Positions 45,220 through 54,539 are shown, counted from the stretch's first letter. The stretch is DNA of 64,000 bases from DTWD01 sp963662965 (GCA_963662965.1 OY759970.1:5146001-5210000); one strand, 5' to 3'. The notes: generated by a model not told the origin, from the sequence alone. Translations and numbers: made by a program.

Positions 45220-46184
45220 GGGACCCCGTCGACGACCGATGCGGCCGCGGCCGTACGCATCGCCTCGGCAATCGCCTCCGCGACCGCGAGCGCGCGCCGA
45301 CCGTCGGCGCCGGTCACGGCCGGCTCGACGCCGTCGCGTGCGGCACCAACGAAGTCGACGAGCTCGCGCTCGAGCGGCTCAACGGTGTCCACGTTGATGC
45401 GACCACCGTCAATGGACGGCTGACCTGTATCGCCGCGCGACACCCTCCACGCCTCCACCTGTTGCTCGGCATAGTCAACGGTGACCAAGACATGCGGTTG
45501 GAACACGCGCAGCTTGCGGACGCGGTCACGGCTGATCCGACTTGCCGTCAGGTTTGCGATACAGCCGCTCGCGAACCGCAGCCGAGCATTGGCGATGTCG
45601 ATGCGGTCGGTGAGCACCGGGATGCCGACCGCTTCGAGAGAGACCGGCTCTGCGCCAACGATCGAGAGCACCACGTCGATGTCGTGAATCATGACGTCAA
45701 ACACCACATCGATGTCGAGACTGCGCGGTTGAAACGTCGCGAGACGATGCACCTCTATGAACCCCGGCGTCGAGATCAGCGGCAGCGCCGCCACCACCGC
45801 TGGGTTGTATCGCTCGGTGTGCCCCACCGCGAGCGTCGCGCCCGTCGCCGCGGCGGCGTGAAGGAGCGCGTCCGCCTCGGCCGCCGAGGGCGCCATCGGC
45901 TTCTCGACGAGGACCGCGAGCCCGGCCGTGAGAAGCGGTGTCGCCACCGATACATGATCGGCCGTCGGCACCGCGACCACGACGCCATCGAGCCGCGGGA
46001 CGATGGTCCGCACATCGCCGACGACCTCGGTCCCGAACTCCGACGCAACCGTCCGCGCCCGCTCGGCATCGATGTCGACCACACCCACAAGGTCGACGTC
46101 CCTCAGCGTGCTCAGAATTCGTGCATGATGGCGCCCGAGGTGCCCCACGCCAATCACCGCCGCGCGAAACATCGACGACATCAC
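45216..46184 (-). CDS. Gfo/Idh/MocA-family oxidoreductase
   Basis: A 322-aa NAD(P)-dependent sugar oxidoreductase: Rossmann AAVIGVGHLGRHHARILS at the N-terminus, VVAVPTADHVSVATPLL, VLVEKPMAPSAAEADALL (the EKP motif), VGHTERYNPAVVAALPL and a C-terminal substrate domain with DVMIHDIDVVLSIVG. It overlaps lpxI by 4 bases. In some bacteria a Gfo/Idh enzyme next to lpxA (GnnA) starts synthesis of the 2,3-diamino sugar of lipid A, so a similar role is possible. The GnnB aminotransferase partner is not seen here. Confidence 0.85.
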   Translation of the reverse strand: MMSSMFRAAVIGVGHLGRHHARILSTLRDVDLVGVVDIDAERARTVASEFGTEVVGDVRTIVPRLDGVVVAVPTADHVSVATPLLTAGLAVLVEKPMAPSAAEADALLHAAAATGATLAVGHTERYNPAVVAALPLISTPGFIEVHRLATFQPRSLDIDVVFDVMIHDIDVVLSIVGAEPVSLEAVGIPVLTDRIDIANARLRFASGCIANLTASRISRDRVRKLRVFQPHVLVTVDYAEQQVEAWRVSRGDTGQPSIDGGRINVDTVEPLERELVDFVGAARDGVEPAVTGADGRRALAVAEAIAEAMRTAAAASVVDGVP

Positions 46185-47020
46185 GCGGGCTCCGTCTGTC
46201 GCGGGGTCGGCGGACGACCGACCACCGCAATGTCGGCCGCGTTTGCCGCGTCGAAGACCCGCCCACCGTCGAGCACCAGCGAGCGGCCAGCGTCAACGGA
46301 TAGGACCGCGGCGCGGGCGTCTCTCAAAGCATCGATCGTCGGAACCCCGATGACCGGCACGTCGAACCGCATGTCCTGATCAGGCTTCGCCACCTTGATG
46401 ACCGACACGCCCGGGCCCGCGAGACGCGCGGCCCTGGCAATCACGTCGTCCGTGCCTTCCATCGCCTCGACCGCCACCACGGCGCGATCTTTGACGACGA
46501 TGGTCTGCCCGATGTCGAGGCCGGCGATCGCGTCCGCCATGGCGTATCCGAATTGCAGGTCGCGCTGCTCGTCGGCGGTGGGGCTCCGCGTCGTCAGGAC
46601 TCCCTCGCGGGCGAGCAGCGGCTCGAGGAAGGCGGTCGAATCGACTAGCTCGATCCCGTTGTCCTTCAGGACGTCGGCCACCGCAGAAATCACCGCATCG
46701 GTGTTCTTCGTAGCCGCCCGTCGCAGCACGGAGAGCGCCGTGAGATCGGGGACCACGGAAAAGACCTTGTTGTGCTTCACCTGACCGGCCATCAACGCCT
46801 GGGTGATGCCGGCGTCCTTGAAAATGGAAATGCATCGTCCGACCTGGCCGAGGGACACCCAGTGGAAGTCGGCACGCCGACCTGCCGCCGCCGCGGCCTC
46901 CATTTCTGGCTCTGTCTCGTCCTTGATGGCGACGACCGTCACGTCGTGCCCGAGGCTCTTGGCCGCGTCGAGCGCCAGGAACGGAAACTTGCCGTTGCCG
47001 GCAATCAGGCCGATGCGCAT
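46181..47020 (-). CDS. lpxI: UDP-2,3-diacylglucosamine diphosphatase LpxI
   Basis: LpxI hydrolyses UDP-diacylglucosamine to lipid X in lipid A synthesis, replacing LpxH. The 279-aa protein has IGLIAGNGKFPFLALDAAKS, HWVSLGQVGRCISIFKDAG, LMAGQVKHNK, GYAMADAIAGLDIGQTIVVK and VKVAKPDQDMRFDVPVIG, all family blocks. It lies 29 bp after the fabZ-lpxA fusion. Confidence 0.92.
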   Translation of the reverse strand: MRIGLIAGNGKFPFLALDAAKSLGHDVTVVAIKDETEPEMEAAAAAGRRADFHWVSLGQVGRCISIFKDAGITQALMAGQVKHNKVFSVVPDLTALSVLRRAATKNTDAVISAVADVLKDNGIELVDSTAFLEPLLAREGVLTTRSPTADEQRDLQFGYAMADAIAGLDIGQTIVVKDRAVVAVEAMEGTDDVIARAARLAGPGVSVIKVAKPDQDMRFDVPVIGVPTIDALRDARAAVLSVDAGRSLVLDGGRVFDAANAADIAVVGRPPTPRQTEPA

Positions 47021-47049
47021 GTCCCGCTTGACGGTTAGGACCGGGCCAC

Positions 47050-48306
47050 TTAGTCTTCGACCCCCACGGGCTCGGCCTGTTTCGGCGGGCGGCGTAGGTT
47101 CACGCCGCGCCTGGATGTGCGAATGAACTCAACCAGATAGCGAACCTCGGGACCATCAAGACTCGCCTCGGCGTCGATGCGCCCAAGCGCCTGGGTGGTG
47201 TTGAGCTTGGATTGTAGGAGATGTCGGTACGCCTGTTTCAACTGGGCGATCGTCGTTGATGAAAATCCTCGACGCTCGAGGCCGATCTTATTGACCCCGT
47301 ATAGTCGAGCCATGGCACGACTGCCCACGGTCTTCCCGTACGGAAGGGCGTCCATCGTCACGACCGAGTAGCCACCGATGTAGGCCTCGCGACCGACGCG
47401 ACAAAACTGGTGCACCGCCGAGAACGCACCAATAGTCGCGCCGTCCTCCACCACGACGTGACCCGCCAGCGTAGCGCCGTTGGCGAAGATCGTCTTGTCC
47501 CCCACGATGCAGTCATGGGCCACATGCGTGTACGCCATGAAGAAGTTGTCGTTGCCGATCCGCGTCACGCCTCCGCCACCGGCCGTGCCGCAATGGATGG
47601 TCACGCCCTCACGACAGATGTTGCGGTGCCCGATCACGAGCCGTGTCTCTTCCCCCTCGTACTTGGTGTCTTGCGGAATCAGCCCCACCGAGGCGAAGGG
47701 GAAGATCTGGCACTCGTCACCGAGTTCCGTGTCGCCGTCAATCACCGCGGACGCACCGACGCGACAGTGCCGCCCGAGGCGCACGCGCGCCCCGATAATG
47801 GCGTGCGGTCCCACGACCGTTCCCGCGCCAAGCGTCGCATCCGGATGGACCAGCGCGGTCGCATCGACGTGCGACGATTCCTCGAGGCCAACGAGCAGCT
47901 CCGCTTCGGCCACGGTTTCGCCATCGACGGTCGCGACCCCGTAGGTCACCGCGACCCCTTCCTCTTCTCCCCTGAGCGTCACCTCGAGAAACAGGCGGTC
48001 GCCCGGAAGCACTTGCTTGCGAAACTTCGCCTTATTGACACCTCGGAGCATCGCGCGCGCGGTCGGCACGTCGTCGGAACCATCGAGCAAGAGCAGGGTG
48101 GAGACCTGCACCAGCGTCTCGATCATCATGACGCCCGGCATGAGCGGCGTTCCGGGGAAGTGCCCTTGGAAGTACTCCTCGTTGACGGTGACGTTCTTGA
48201 CCGCAGCGATTCGGCGGCCCGGCTCGTGCTCGACGATGCTGTCGACGAGCAGCGACGGATATCGATAGGTGAGACGGTCGAGAAGGAGAGGGATGTCGAG
48301 TGGCAC
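47050..48306 (-). CDS. lpxA: FabZ-LpxA fusion: 3-hydroxyacyl-ACP dehydratase/UDP-GlcNAc acyltransferase
   Basis: A 418-aa bifunctional protein. Residues 1-~145 form a FabZ hot-dog domain with YPSLLVDSI, the catalytic His in GHFPGTPLMPGV and Glu in MMIETLVQ. Residues ~147-418 form LpxA: hexapeptide repeats from VDATALVHPDATLGAGTVVG, SVGLIPQDTKYEGEETRL, AYTHVAHDCIVGD (catalytic His ~262), VHQFCRVGREAYIGG and a helical C-terminus. FabZ supplies fatty-acid dehydration and LpxA the first acylation of lipid A, so the fusion ties the two pathways at the 3-hydroxyacyl-ACP branch point. No separate fabZ is in the window. Confidence 0.92.
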   Translation of the reverse strand: MPLDIPLLLDRLTYRYPSLLVDSIVEHEPGRRIAAVKNVTVNEEYFQGHFPGTPLMPGVMMIETLVQVSTLLLLDGSDDVPTARAMLRGVNKAKFRKQVLPGDRLFLEVTLRGEEEGVAVTYGVATVDGETVAEAELLVGLEESSHVDATALVHPDATLGAGTVVGPHAIIGARVRLGRHCRVGASAVIDGDTELGDECQIFPFASVGLIPQDTKYEGEETRLVIGHRNICREGVTIHCGTAGGGGVTRIGNDNFFMAYTHVAHDCIVGDKTIFANGATLAGHVVVEDGATIGAFSAVHQFCRVGREAYIGGYSVVTMDALPYGKTVGSRAMARLYGVNKIGLERRGFSSTTIAQLKQAYRHLLQSKLNTTQALGRIDAEASLDGPEVRYLVEFIRTSRRGVNLRRPPKQAEPVGVED

Positions 48307-48359
48307 TAGTGGTCGACGCTCGCGTAGGTGCGGGCGCCAGTGTACAAGGTCGACGGGGC

Positions 48360-48413
48360 TTGGGGGAAGCGCGCGAGGCTCAGCTACACGACCGAGCGCG
48401 ATATTCCCCCAGT
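48360..48413. repeat. Dispersed ~54-bp palindrome, family A copy 5
   Basis: Ends TTGGGGGAAGCGCG and GCGCGATATTCCCCCAGT. It fills the gap between ompH and fabZ-lpxA and touches the ompH stop codon. Confidence 0.87.
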
Positions 48414-49064
48414 CTATTGAGAAGGAGGCGTAGCGGTCGTAGCGTTCAGGGCCTCAATCACCGCCTGCGTCAGGTCGAGAGAGCGATTCCCCCAGATCAT
48501 GCCCGGCCCAGCGGCGAACAGAAAGTCGAGGCCGGTATCCGTGGCCAGCTTGTCGATGACGGGCTGCAGCTTCGTCTCGAACTCGATCTGCGCCTGCTGC
48601 CGGAACTCGGTGACTTCAGCTTCAGCGTCCTGAGTGGCGACATCCATTTCGCCAATTGCGTCCTGTCTCTGCCGCTGGATCTCGAGCTCCATACGCGAGA
48701 TCTCGCGCTGAAGGCTCAGTCGCGCCTCCTGGCTCATGACGGTCTCGCCCTGCGCGAGCTTCTGCTGCGATTCTTGGGCCTGCGTGATGCTGGCATCAAT
48801 CTCAGCCTGCAGCTCTTTGTTGCGGGCCTCGAGCTCGGCGAGCTTTTGGTCGGTCAGCTCTTGGACCTTCGCGTTCGCCGCCAGACCTTCGGCTGATCCA
48901 GCCAGGACCTGCTGCAGGTTGACATAACCGAATCGGGCCCCGGCCGGGAACGGAAGAGACGCGGGCGCTGCGGCCGGAGCGTCTTGTGCGAGCGCCGGCG
49001 CACCCAGCAGTCCCATCACGATCACGACCATCACGTTGGAAACTACGGATCTCGTCAATCTCAA
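48414..49064 (-). CDS. OmpH/Skp-family periplasmic chaperone
   Basis: A 216-aa protein. A signal peptide (SVVSNVMVVIVMGLLGAPAL, AQD) is followed by ARFGYVNLQQVLAGSAEGLA and a long coiled coil rich in Gln/Glu (~residues 70-165), then FLFAAGPGMIWGNRSLDLTQ near the C-terminus, as in OmpH. It holds unfolded outer-membrane proteins in the periplasm. It lies directly downstream of bamA, the usual pairing. Confidence 0.87.
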   Translation of the reverse strand: MRLTRSVVSNVMVVIVMGLLGAPALAQDAPAAAPASLPFPAGARFGYVNLQQVLAGSAEGLAANAKVQELTDQKLAELEARNKELQAEIDASITQAQESQQKLAQGETVMSQEARLSLQREISRMELEIQRQRQDAIGEMDVATQDAEAEVTEFRQQAQIEFETKLQPVIDKLATDTGLDFLFAAGPGMIWGNRSLDLTQAVIEALNATTATPPSQ

Positions 49065-49129
49065 TGCTTGTCCCCTCGCGCCAGCCCGGCGCGTCTTCTT
49101 CTTTCTCTCGGCCGTTCGACCTGCCGACG

Positions 49130-51871
49130 TTAGAACGTCGAACCCATGGAGAATCGGAACCCTCGGCCTTCCTGTTCGAACAGCCGGTCGCTGTACACCC
49201 CGTCCCGCTGGGGGTTGTAGTAGTAAATCAGTCGGAACGGCACGTTCAGCATCGGCATGAACAACCGCAGCTCGACACCGGTCGACGTCTTGAAGTCGTT
49301 CATCGCGAACCGGTCCCCGAAGTTCTGCACCTGGCCAGCATCGTAGAACGTGATGAGGCGCACCGGGCCGCCCAAGAGAAACTGATACTCGATGTTGAAG
49401 AGTAGGCTCTTGTTACCGCCGATAATCGTGCGGCCTGTGTACGTGTTGGCCGAGATGTCCGGGTTGACGTCAGACAGCATCGGCCCAATGCGTCGAATGT
49501 CGAATCCGCGCACCGTGTACTCCCCGCCCAGCCACAGACGCTCAAACACGGGAATCTGATTCGGATCGTCCGACATCAGATACTGCGCGTGCGCCCGCAC
49601 GCCGAAAATCGTCTTGGACGTGTGCGGCTTCCACCAGACCGCTTCGAACGTCGGCTTGACGAACCGCGTGTTGCCGCCGGCCACGGCGAGCTCGACGCCC
49701 GTCGCCAGAGTCTTCCCCTGGGTCGGGAAGATCGGATGGTCGACCGTGCTATGCCGAATCTGGGGCGTCACCTTGCTGATCGTCCGGCGTCCACCGCTTC
49801 CAAGCAGTAAGGCATCGGACAGGAACGGATTGAAGGCCAGCAAATTCGGATTCGTGCCCAAGAATGGGTTAATGTCAGTGACCTCCGACTGTTCCAAGCT
49901 ATAGCCGAGGAAGACGCGCGTGAAATACGCGAGCGGCCAGCCGCCGGTGACCGAGCCTCCGGTCGTCTCTTCGGTAAAGCTTCCAATCCACTCGATCCTG
50001 CGCGAATACACTTGTGAGCCGATCGACAGTGGACGCCCGAAGTTGAACGGTCGGTGGAAGGACACCGTGTGGTTACGGGAGCGCGATCCGCTCATCAGCT
50101 GGACCCCGAGTGTTTCGCCGCGGCCCATGAAATTCGTGGTCTGAAATCCGGCCTGGCCGAAGAAGCCGTCCCACTGCGAAACGCCGGCGCCGAACGTCAG
50201 CTGGTTGAGATTGGCCTCCGTCAGCTCGAGCGTGAGGTTCACCTCGTTGTCCGTCGTTTCGTTCTTTTCGATGTTGACGGCCGTTTCTTCGACCGGCTCA
50301 AAAAAGCCGAGCTGATTAAGACGACGGACACTGTACTTCAGCGCCTCCGTGTCGAAGACCGCGTTCTCGACAATTTGCAGCTCGCGCCGAATGACCTCAT
50401 CGTGCGTCACCTTGTTGCCGGTGAACTCGATCCGGTTGATGAAATACTGTTCGCCCTCCTGGACTCGAATCGTCACGTCGACGACCGGAGCCCCGTCGAT
50501 GCGAGCCGGGCGGATTTCCGCGATGGCGGCTTCGCTGGTCTCGCCGTTGCCGTTGCCATTCGCCTCGGCATGAGACTCGCCGTTGCCGTTGCCATCCCCG
50601 TTGCCGTTGGCGGCCGGCTCGACGCCAATCGCGACACCCTCCTCGTCATCGACGTAGATGACTTCATCCTCCTCCCGCGGACTGAGATCTGGAGCGATCG
50701 TCATCTCGTAGTAGCCAAGCGACCCATAGAGCTCGCGCGCGTCGTCGAATCCCTCGCGCACGTCGTTCTCGCTATAAAACTCTCCGGTCTTGATGTCGTC
50801 GAAGATCTGCCGCAGGCCGGCCTCGAGCAGAACCTCGTTGCCCGAGAAGTTGACTTCGCCAATGCGGTAGCGCTCGCCCTCATCGATCGGAATACGCAGC
50901 CGCATGCCCCGGGTTTTGCCGTCCTCCGATTCCTCCAAATACTCGATGGTCGGCTGGCCGACCTGCGCCGTGATGTAGCCCTCGTTCCGGTAATAGACCT
51001 CGACCGCCTCAGCGTCTTCTTCGTACTCCTCCGGCTTGTAGGTCCCACGCCCGGTCATCCAGGAGAGCCAATACCGTTCCTTGACCTTCCTCATCTTGCC
51101 CTTGAGCGTGCCGTCGCTCATGGCGGTGTTGCCCACGAAATCGATCTCCTCCACCTGGATTTTGGGGCCTTCGTCCATATGGAAGGTGACCTGCACGAGC
51201 TTCGGCCCGCCGGCCACCGGTTCGATGGAATGGTCGACTTCCGCGAACGCGTAGCCCTTCGCCGCGAACAGATTTCGGATCAACCATTCCACGCGGCGAA
51301 TCGTGCCGGGATCGACGAACGCGTCGAGCCGCATGGCAATGCCTTGGTCGTCGAGGTTGAGGTTGATGTCTTCAACCTTGAGCTCGTCCGACCCTTCGTA
51401 GCGCACGATCTTGACCCGTTCGCGCTCTTCCAAGTTGTAGATGATGCGCTTGGCCGGCACGCCGTTCGGGTAGGGATCGTCGATGACCTCAATCCACAGG
51501 TCGCTGAGAAATCCGGTGTCCCATAGCCGCTGATAGTCGGCGAGGGCCACCCGCTCGGTCGCCTCCGAATACGGCACCCACTTCCCCTGCGACGGCGCGC
51601 TTATGTGATCGGTAATCTGCATGTAGTAGAGATACGTGTCGTAGTCGACGCCGCCGACATTGTCCTGTGTCGGAAAGCGGATCTCGATCCCTCTCAACAG
51701 CGTCGGAGAGCCTTCGGGAGGCAACGGCACGGCCACCGGCGGGGGCGGCTGCTGGGGCTGGCCAAAGATCGAGGGCGGCTGCTGCTGGCCTAACGCCGGC
51801 ACGACGCTCGTCAGCAGCAGCACGGCGACCGCTCCCGTGTACCGATTCATCTGAATCGAATGTTTACCCAT
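49130..51871 (-). CDS. bamA: Outer membrane protein assembly factor BamA
   Basis: BamA is the Omp85 barrel that inserts outer-membrane proteins. The 913-aa protein has a signal peptide (YTGAVAVLLLTSVVPALGQ), POTRA repeats with KRIIYNLEERERVKIVRYEG, VEEIDFVGNTAMSDGTLKGK and YFINRIEFTGNKVTHDEVIR, and a C-terminal barrel ending in FSMGSTF with a terminal Phe. A Gly/Asn/Glu-rich linker (~residues 420-445) with GNGDGNGNG and ANGNGNGE interrupts the POTRA region and is unusual. The start may be ATG 51871 or the ATG seven codons later. Confidence 0.94.
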   Translation of the reverse strand: MGKHSIQMNRYTGAVAVLLLTSVVPALGQQQPPSIFGQPQQPPPPVAVPLPPEGSPTLLRGIEIRFPTQDNVGGVDYDTYLYYMQITDHISAPSQGKWVPYSEATERVALADYQRLWDTGFLSDLWIEVIDDPYPNGVPAKRIIYNLEERERVKIVRYEGSDELKVEDINLNLDDQGIAMRLDAFVDPGTIRRVEWLIRNLFAAKGYAFAEVDHSIEPVAGGPKLVQVTFHMDEGPKIQVEEIDFVGNTAMSDGTLKGKMRKVKERYWLSWMTGRGTYKPEEYEEDAEAVEVYYRNEGYITAQVGQPTIEYLEESEDGKTRGMRLRIPIDEGERYRIGEVNFSGNEVLLEAGLRQIFDDIKTGEFYSENDVREGFDDARELYGSLGYYEMTIAPDLSPREEDEVIYVDDEEGVAIGVEPAANGNGDGNGNGESHAEANGNGNGETSEAAIAEIRPARIDGAPVVDVTIRVQEGEQYFINRIEFTGNKVTHDEVIRRELQIVENAVFDTEALKYSVRRLNQLGFFEPVEETAVNIEKNETTDNEVNLTLELTEANLNQLTFGAGVSQWDGFFGQAGFQTTNFMGRGETLGVQLMSGSRSRNHTVSFHRPFNFGRPLSIGSQVYSRRIEWIGSFTEETTGGSVTGGWPLAYFTRVFLGYSLEQSEVTDINPFLGTNPNLLAFNPFLSDALLLGSGGRRTISKVTPQIRHSTVDHPIFPTQGKTLATGVELAVAGGNTRFVKPTFEAVWWKPHTSKTIFGVRAHAQYLMSDDPNQIPVFERLWLGGEYTVRGFDIRRIGPMLSDVNPDISANTYTGRTIIGGNKSLLFNIEYQFLLGGPVRLITFYDAGQVQNFGDRFAMNDFKTSTGVELRLFMPMLNVPFRLIYYYNPQRDGVYSDRLFEQEGRGFRFSMGSTF

Positions 51872-51916
51872 AACTTACTCAGGCGCTGGCCAGAGGTACC
51901 CCTACAATCGCCCGCA

Positions 51917-51932
51917 TGTGACCACGATCACA
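51917..51932. promoter_or_regulatory. CRP/FNR-like palindrome upstream of bamA
   Basis: TGTGACCACGATCACA matches TGTGA-N6-TCACA perfectly and lies 46 bp before the bamA start, in the 151-bp gap behind clpC. It is a good candidate operator for a CRP-family regulator, but no such regulator is in the window and no matching -10/-35 was found. Confidence 0.45.
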
Positions 51933-52022
51933 GGAGGTTAGTCCGTCTGACCACAGACAGACCCTATCCTCAAGTCTACGGGATCTTAGACGCTGAGAGC
52001 CAGGGGTTGGTTTGGTGGAGCC

Positions 52023-54458
52023 CTAGGCCAGACGACGCCCTTCGAGCTCCTGCCCGGCCGCTCGATACGCGAGCGCTCCCCCGTCGAGATAGACCTCGAC
52101 CTCGCCCGTCTCGAGGTGTCCGCGGATCAACTCCTCTGACAGCGGGTCCTCGACATAGCGCTGGATGGCCCTCCGCAGCGGGCGGGCGCCATAGGACCGA
52201 TCCTTACAGGTCATTTCGATGATCCAGTCGACAACCTCGGACGTGAGGCTGATCCGAAGATCGCGGTTGACGAGATTCTCATTGAGCTCGCCGATGAGCA
52301 TCCCCAAGATCGTGCGCAGGTCGTCGTCGGTCAGCGCCTCGAAGACGATGATCTCATCGACGCGGTTGACAAACTCCGGATTGAACGTCCGCTTCACCTC
52401 GGCGAGCACCATCTCAGACACGCTCCGCTGGATTTCCTTGGCGTCCGCCGACTGGAACCCGACGGATGCTCTCTTCTCAATGTAGCGGGCGCCGATGTTC
52501 GACGTCATGATGATGATGGCGTTCTTGAAGTTGACACGGTTACCCAGCCCATCCGTGAGGTGACCGTCTTCGAAGACCTGGAGCAGGATGTTGAACAGAT
52601 CCGGATGCGCCTTCTCGATCTCGTCAAGCAGCACGACGGAATAGGGGTTTCGTTTCACCTTTTCGGTGAGCTGGCCGCCCTCCTCGTGACCGACGTACCC
52701 TGGGGGCGAGCCGATCAGCTTCGACACGGAGTGTTTTTCCATGTACTCCGACATATCAAACCGGACGATCGCCGTATCGCTCCCGAACAGGAAATTCGCG
52801 AGCGCGCGCGCCAACTCGGTCTTGCCGACGCCGGTCGGACCGAGAAACACAAAGCTCCCGACCGGGCGGTTGGGTGACTTGAGACCGGCTCTCGACCGGC
52901 GGATCGCCCGGGCGAGCGCCGAGATCGCGAGTTCCTGGCTGATCACGCGCTTGTGGAGCTCCTCCTCCATGTTGAGCAGCTTCGCGCTCTCATCCTTATT
53001 GATCGACGTCAACGGCACGCCGGTCCACTTCGAGACCACCTCGTCGATATCTTGCTTGCCGACCTCGATAGTGTGGCTCCCGTTCTTGACTTCGAACTTC
53101 TCTCTGACGAATTGGAGATTCTCTCGGGCCAGCACCTCCTGTTCCCGGAAGAACTGCGCGCGCTCATAGTCCTTCTGCACGGTCGCATTCTCCATTTGTT
53201 CGACCGCCACGCGAATACTCTTGTTGATCTCGCTAAACTCCTCGCTGTAGCCCGCCTCGCGCAACTTGACCCGCGCGCCCGCCTCGTCGACGAGGTCGAT
53301 CGCCTTGTCTGGCAAGAACCGGTCGGTAATGTACCGGCTCGACTGATAGACTGCCGCCTCCATCGCCTCGTCCGAATAGGCGACGTGATGGAAGCTCTCG
53401 TAGCGCTCCTTCACGCCGTTGAGGATCTCGAGCGATTCCGCTTCGGAGGGCGGATCGACCTTGATCGCCTGGAACCGGCGTTCCAACGACCGGTCCTTCT
53501 CGATGTACTTACGGTACTCGGCGGGCGTCGTGGCGCCAATACAGCGAATCTCGCCTCGCGACAGCGCCGGCTTCAAGATGTTGGCGGCGTCGAGCGAACC
53601 CTCCGCCGATCCGGCGCCGACTAGCGTGTGGAGCTCATCGATAAAGACGATGATGTTCGGATTCTCGGTCAGCTCCTTCATGATCGCTTTCAAGCGTTCC
53701 TCGAACTGACCTCGATACTTCGTCCCGGCGACGATCAACGAGATGTCGAGCGCTAGCATCCGTTTGTCGGCGAGGAAATGCGGCACATCGCCGCACACGA
53801 CCCGCTGGGCCAACCCTTCGACGATGGCGGTCTTGCCGACACCCGGCTCGCCGATCAGCACCGCGTTGTTCTTGGTTCGCCGACAGAGCACTTGTTGGAT
53901 CCGTTCGACTTCCACGGTGCGGCCAACCAGCGGGTCGAGCTTGTTCTTCATCGCCGCGTCGGACAGATCCCGACTGAACTCTGCCAGCAGCGGAGTTTCC
54001 TTGACCCGCGTCAGCGTCGTTTTCTCGTTCAGCAGCTGCACGATGTCTTCGCGGACCGTATTCAGCCGCATCCCCTTCTCGGAGAGGATCGTCGCGGCGA
54101 CCGAGCGCTCCTCGCGCAAGATCCCGAGCAGCAAATGCTCGGTCCCGATGTAGTTGTGCAGCAACCGGTCGGCCTCTTCGGCGGAGAACTGCAGCACGCG
54201 CTTGGTCTCCGTGCTGAACGGGAGCTCGACCGACGTCGACACCTTCTCGCGGAAGACCGTGCGACCTTCGATTTCCTTCCGAATATTCTCGAGGGAGAGA
54301 TGTGAACGGGCGAATATGCGGCTCGTGAGCCCTTTGCCCTCGCGAATCAGGCCAAGCAGGAGATGCTCGGTCTCGATGGAGATGCTCCCGAGCTGGCTCG
54401 CCTCGTAACGCGCGAAGAACAATACACGCCGCGCTCGTTCCGTGTATCGTTCAAACAT
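52023..54458 (-). CDS. clpC: ATP-dependent Clp protease ATP-binding subunit ClpC
   Basis: ClpC is an AAA+ unfoldase that feeds ClpP. The 811-aa protein has two Clp-N repeats (FERYTERARRVLFFARYEAS, TEHLLLGLIREG), AAA1 with GEPGVGKTAIVEGLAQR and VFIDELHTLVGAG, a UVR-containing middle domain (KDYERAQFFREQEVLA), and AAA2 with LGPTGVGKTELARALANFLF and VVLLDEIEKAHPDLFNILLQ. It is complete. McsA/McsB and CtsR are not next to it, so regulation differs from Bacillus. Confidence 0.95.
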   Translation of the reverse strand: MFERYTERARRVLFFARYEASQLGSISIETEHLLLGLIREGKGLTSRIFARSHLSLENIRKEIEGRTVFREKVSTSVELPFSTETKRVLQFSAEEADRLLHNYIGTEHLLLGILREERSVAATILSEKGMRLNTVREDIVQLLNEKTTLTRVKETPLLAEFSRDLSDAAMKNKLDPLVGRTVEVERIQQVLCRRTKNNAVLIGEPGVGKTAIVEGLAQRVVCGDVPHFLADKRMLALDISLIVAGTKYRGQFEERLKAIMKELTENPNIIVFIDELHTLVGAGSAEGSLDAANILKPALSRGEIRCIGATTPAEYRKYIEKDRSLERRFQAIKVDPPSEAESLEILNGVKERYESFHHVAYSDEAMEAAVYQSSRYITDRFLPDKAIDLVDEAGARVKLREAGYSEEFSEINKSIRVAVEQMENATVQKDYERAQFFREQEVLARENLQFVREKFEVKNGSHTIEVGKQDIDEVVSKWTGVPLTSINKDESAKLLNMEEELHKRVISQELAISALARAIRRSRAGLKSPNRPVGSFVFLGPTGVGKTELARALANFLFGSDTAIVRFDMSEYMEKHSVSKLIGSPPGYVGHEEGGQLTEKVKRNPYSVVLLDEIEKAHPDLFNILLQVFEDGHLTDGLGNRVNFKNAIIIMTSNIGARYIEKRASVGFQSADAKEIQRSVSEMVLAEVKRTFNPEFVNRVDEIIVFEALTDDDLRTILGMLIGELNENLVNRDLRISLTSEVVDWIIEMTCKDRSYGARPLRRAIQRYVEDPLSEELIRGHLETGEVEVYLDGGALAYRAAGQELEGRRLA

Positions 54459-54511
54459 TCAGCCTACCAGGCGTATCCATCCGCACGCATACCTGTGCGA
54501 AGCTCGTCTCG

Positions 54512-54539
54512 ATTATAAGGTACCGTCTCGTGCACGCAA
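54512..54539 (-). promoter_or_regulatory. Sigma70-type promoter of clpC
   Basis: Minus-strand TTGCGT (54534-54539), a 16-bp spacer and a perfect TATAAT (54512-54517) precede clpC by 53 bp. This is the only gap in the window with both a -35 and a -10 match. Confidence 0.55.
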
